A stretch of DNA of 5,516 nucleotides from Candidatus Bipolaricaulota bacterium. Its GTDB lineage: Bacteria > Bipolaricaulota > Bipolaricaulia > RBG-16-55-9 > DRXL01. The notes beneath the pieces are model-generated. The model was not told the origin of the DNA. It searched no databases and saw only the letters and a program-made list of their open reading frames with translations. This document shows positions 5,511 to 5,516 of the stretch, in pieces (position 1 is the stretch's first letter; every line of letters starts with the position of its first letter). The stretch lies in NCBI GenBank assembly GCA_023512665.1, contig JAILZC010000078.1, forward strand, positions 1 through 5,516, given 5' to 3'. A program made the position numbers and the translations under genes.

Positions 5511-5516
5511 TAGGAC

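Noticed and set aside
1..5516. CRISPR array, tRNA/rRNA gene, riboswitch, transposase or defence system
   Set aside because: No spaced direct repeats, cloverleaf, rRNA motifs, recognisable riboswitch core, transposase or nuclease domain was seen on either strand. The purine gene here has no leader region that could hold a purine riboswitch.

Overview
The window is a compact piece of a bacterial chromosome, moderately GC-rich by eye, with very short gene spacing. PurD and bacterial-type peptide ABC permeases point to a bacterium. The RtcB is the long (481-residue) form best known from archaea such as Pyrococcus and also found in many, often thermophilic, bacteria. The phylum cannot be fixed from this sequence. 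A thermophilic or deep-branching lineage is a guess, not a result.

Layout, left to right. (1) Positions 1-771, plus strand: the 3' part of a DUF5694-type (TraB/GumN-like) gene. It is probably cut by the window edge, because the reading frame is open to base 1. (2) Positions 768-2057, plus strand: purD (GAR synthetase, purine biosynthesis), overlapping gene 1 by ATGA. It carries a perfect 28-bp palindrome inside the reading frame, and its last codons and stop lie in a second repeat. (3) Positions 2028-2145: a MITE/REP-like element of about 118 bp with imperfect terminal inverted repeats and nested hairpins. It fills most of the purD-rtcB gap. (4) Positions 2198-3643, plus strand: rtcB (RNA ligase), with its own Shine-Dalgarno sequence and a perfect TATAAT just upstream. 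(5) Positions 5467-3640, minus strand: two overlapping dipeptide/oligopeptide-type ABC permease genes (DppB-like then DppC-like). They converge on rtcB, and the two operons share a CTAG as opposing stop codons. (6) Positions 5477-5510: a perfect 34-bp palindrome that contains the likely Shine-Dalgarno sequence of the DppB-like gene.

Functionally these are mostly housekeeping genes: purine synthesis, RNA repair/tRNA splicing and peptide uptake, plus one uncharacterised protein. I see no defence system, CRISPR array, RNA gene or transposase. The unusual part is the palindromic DNA. Three different palindromic elements sit inside a coding sequence, across a gene's 3' end, and over a ribosome binding site. 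There is no gene-free stretch longer than 300 bases; the largest gap is 140 bp (2058-2197).
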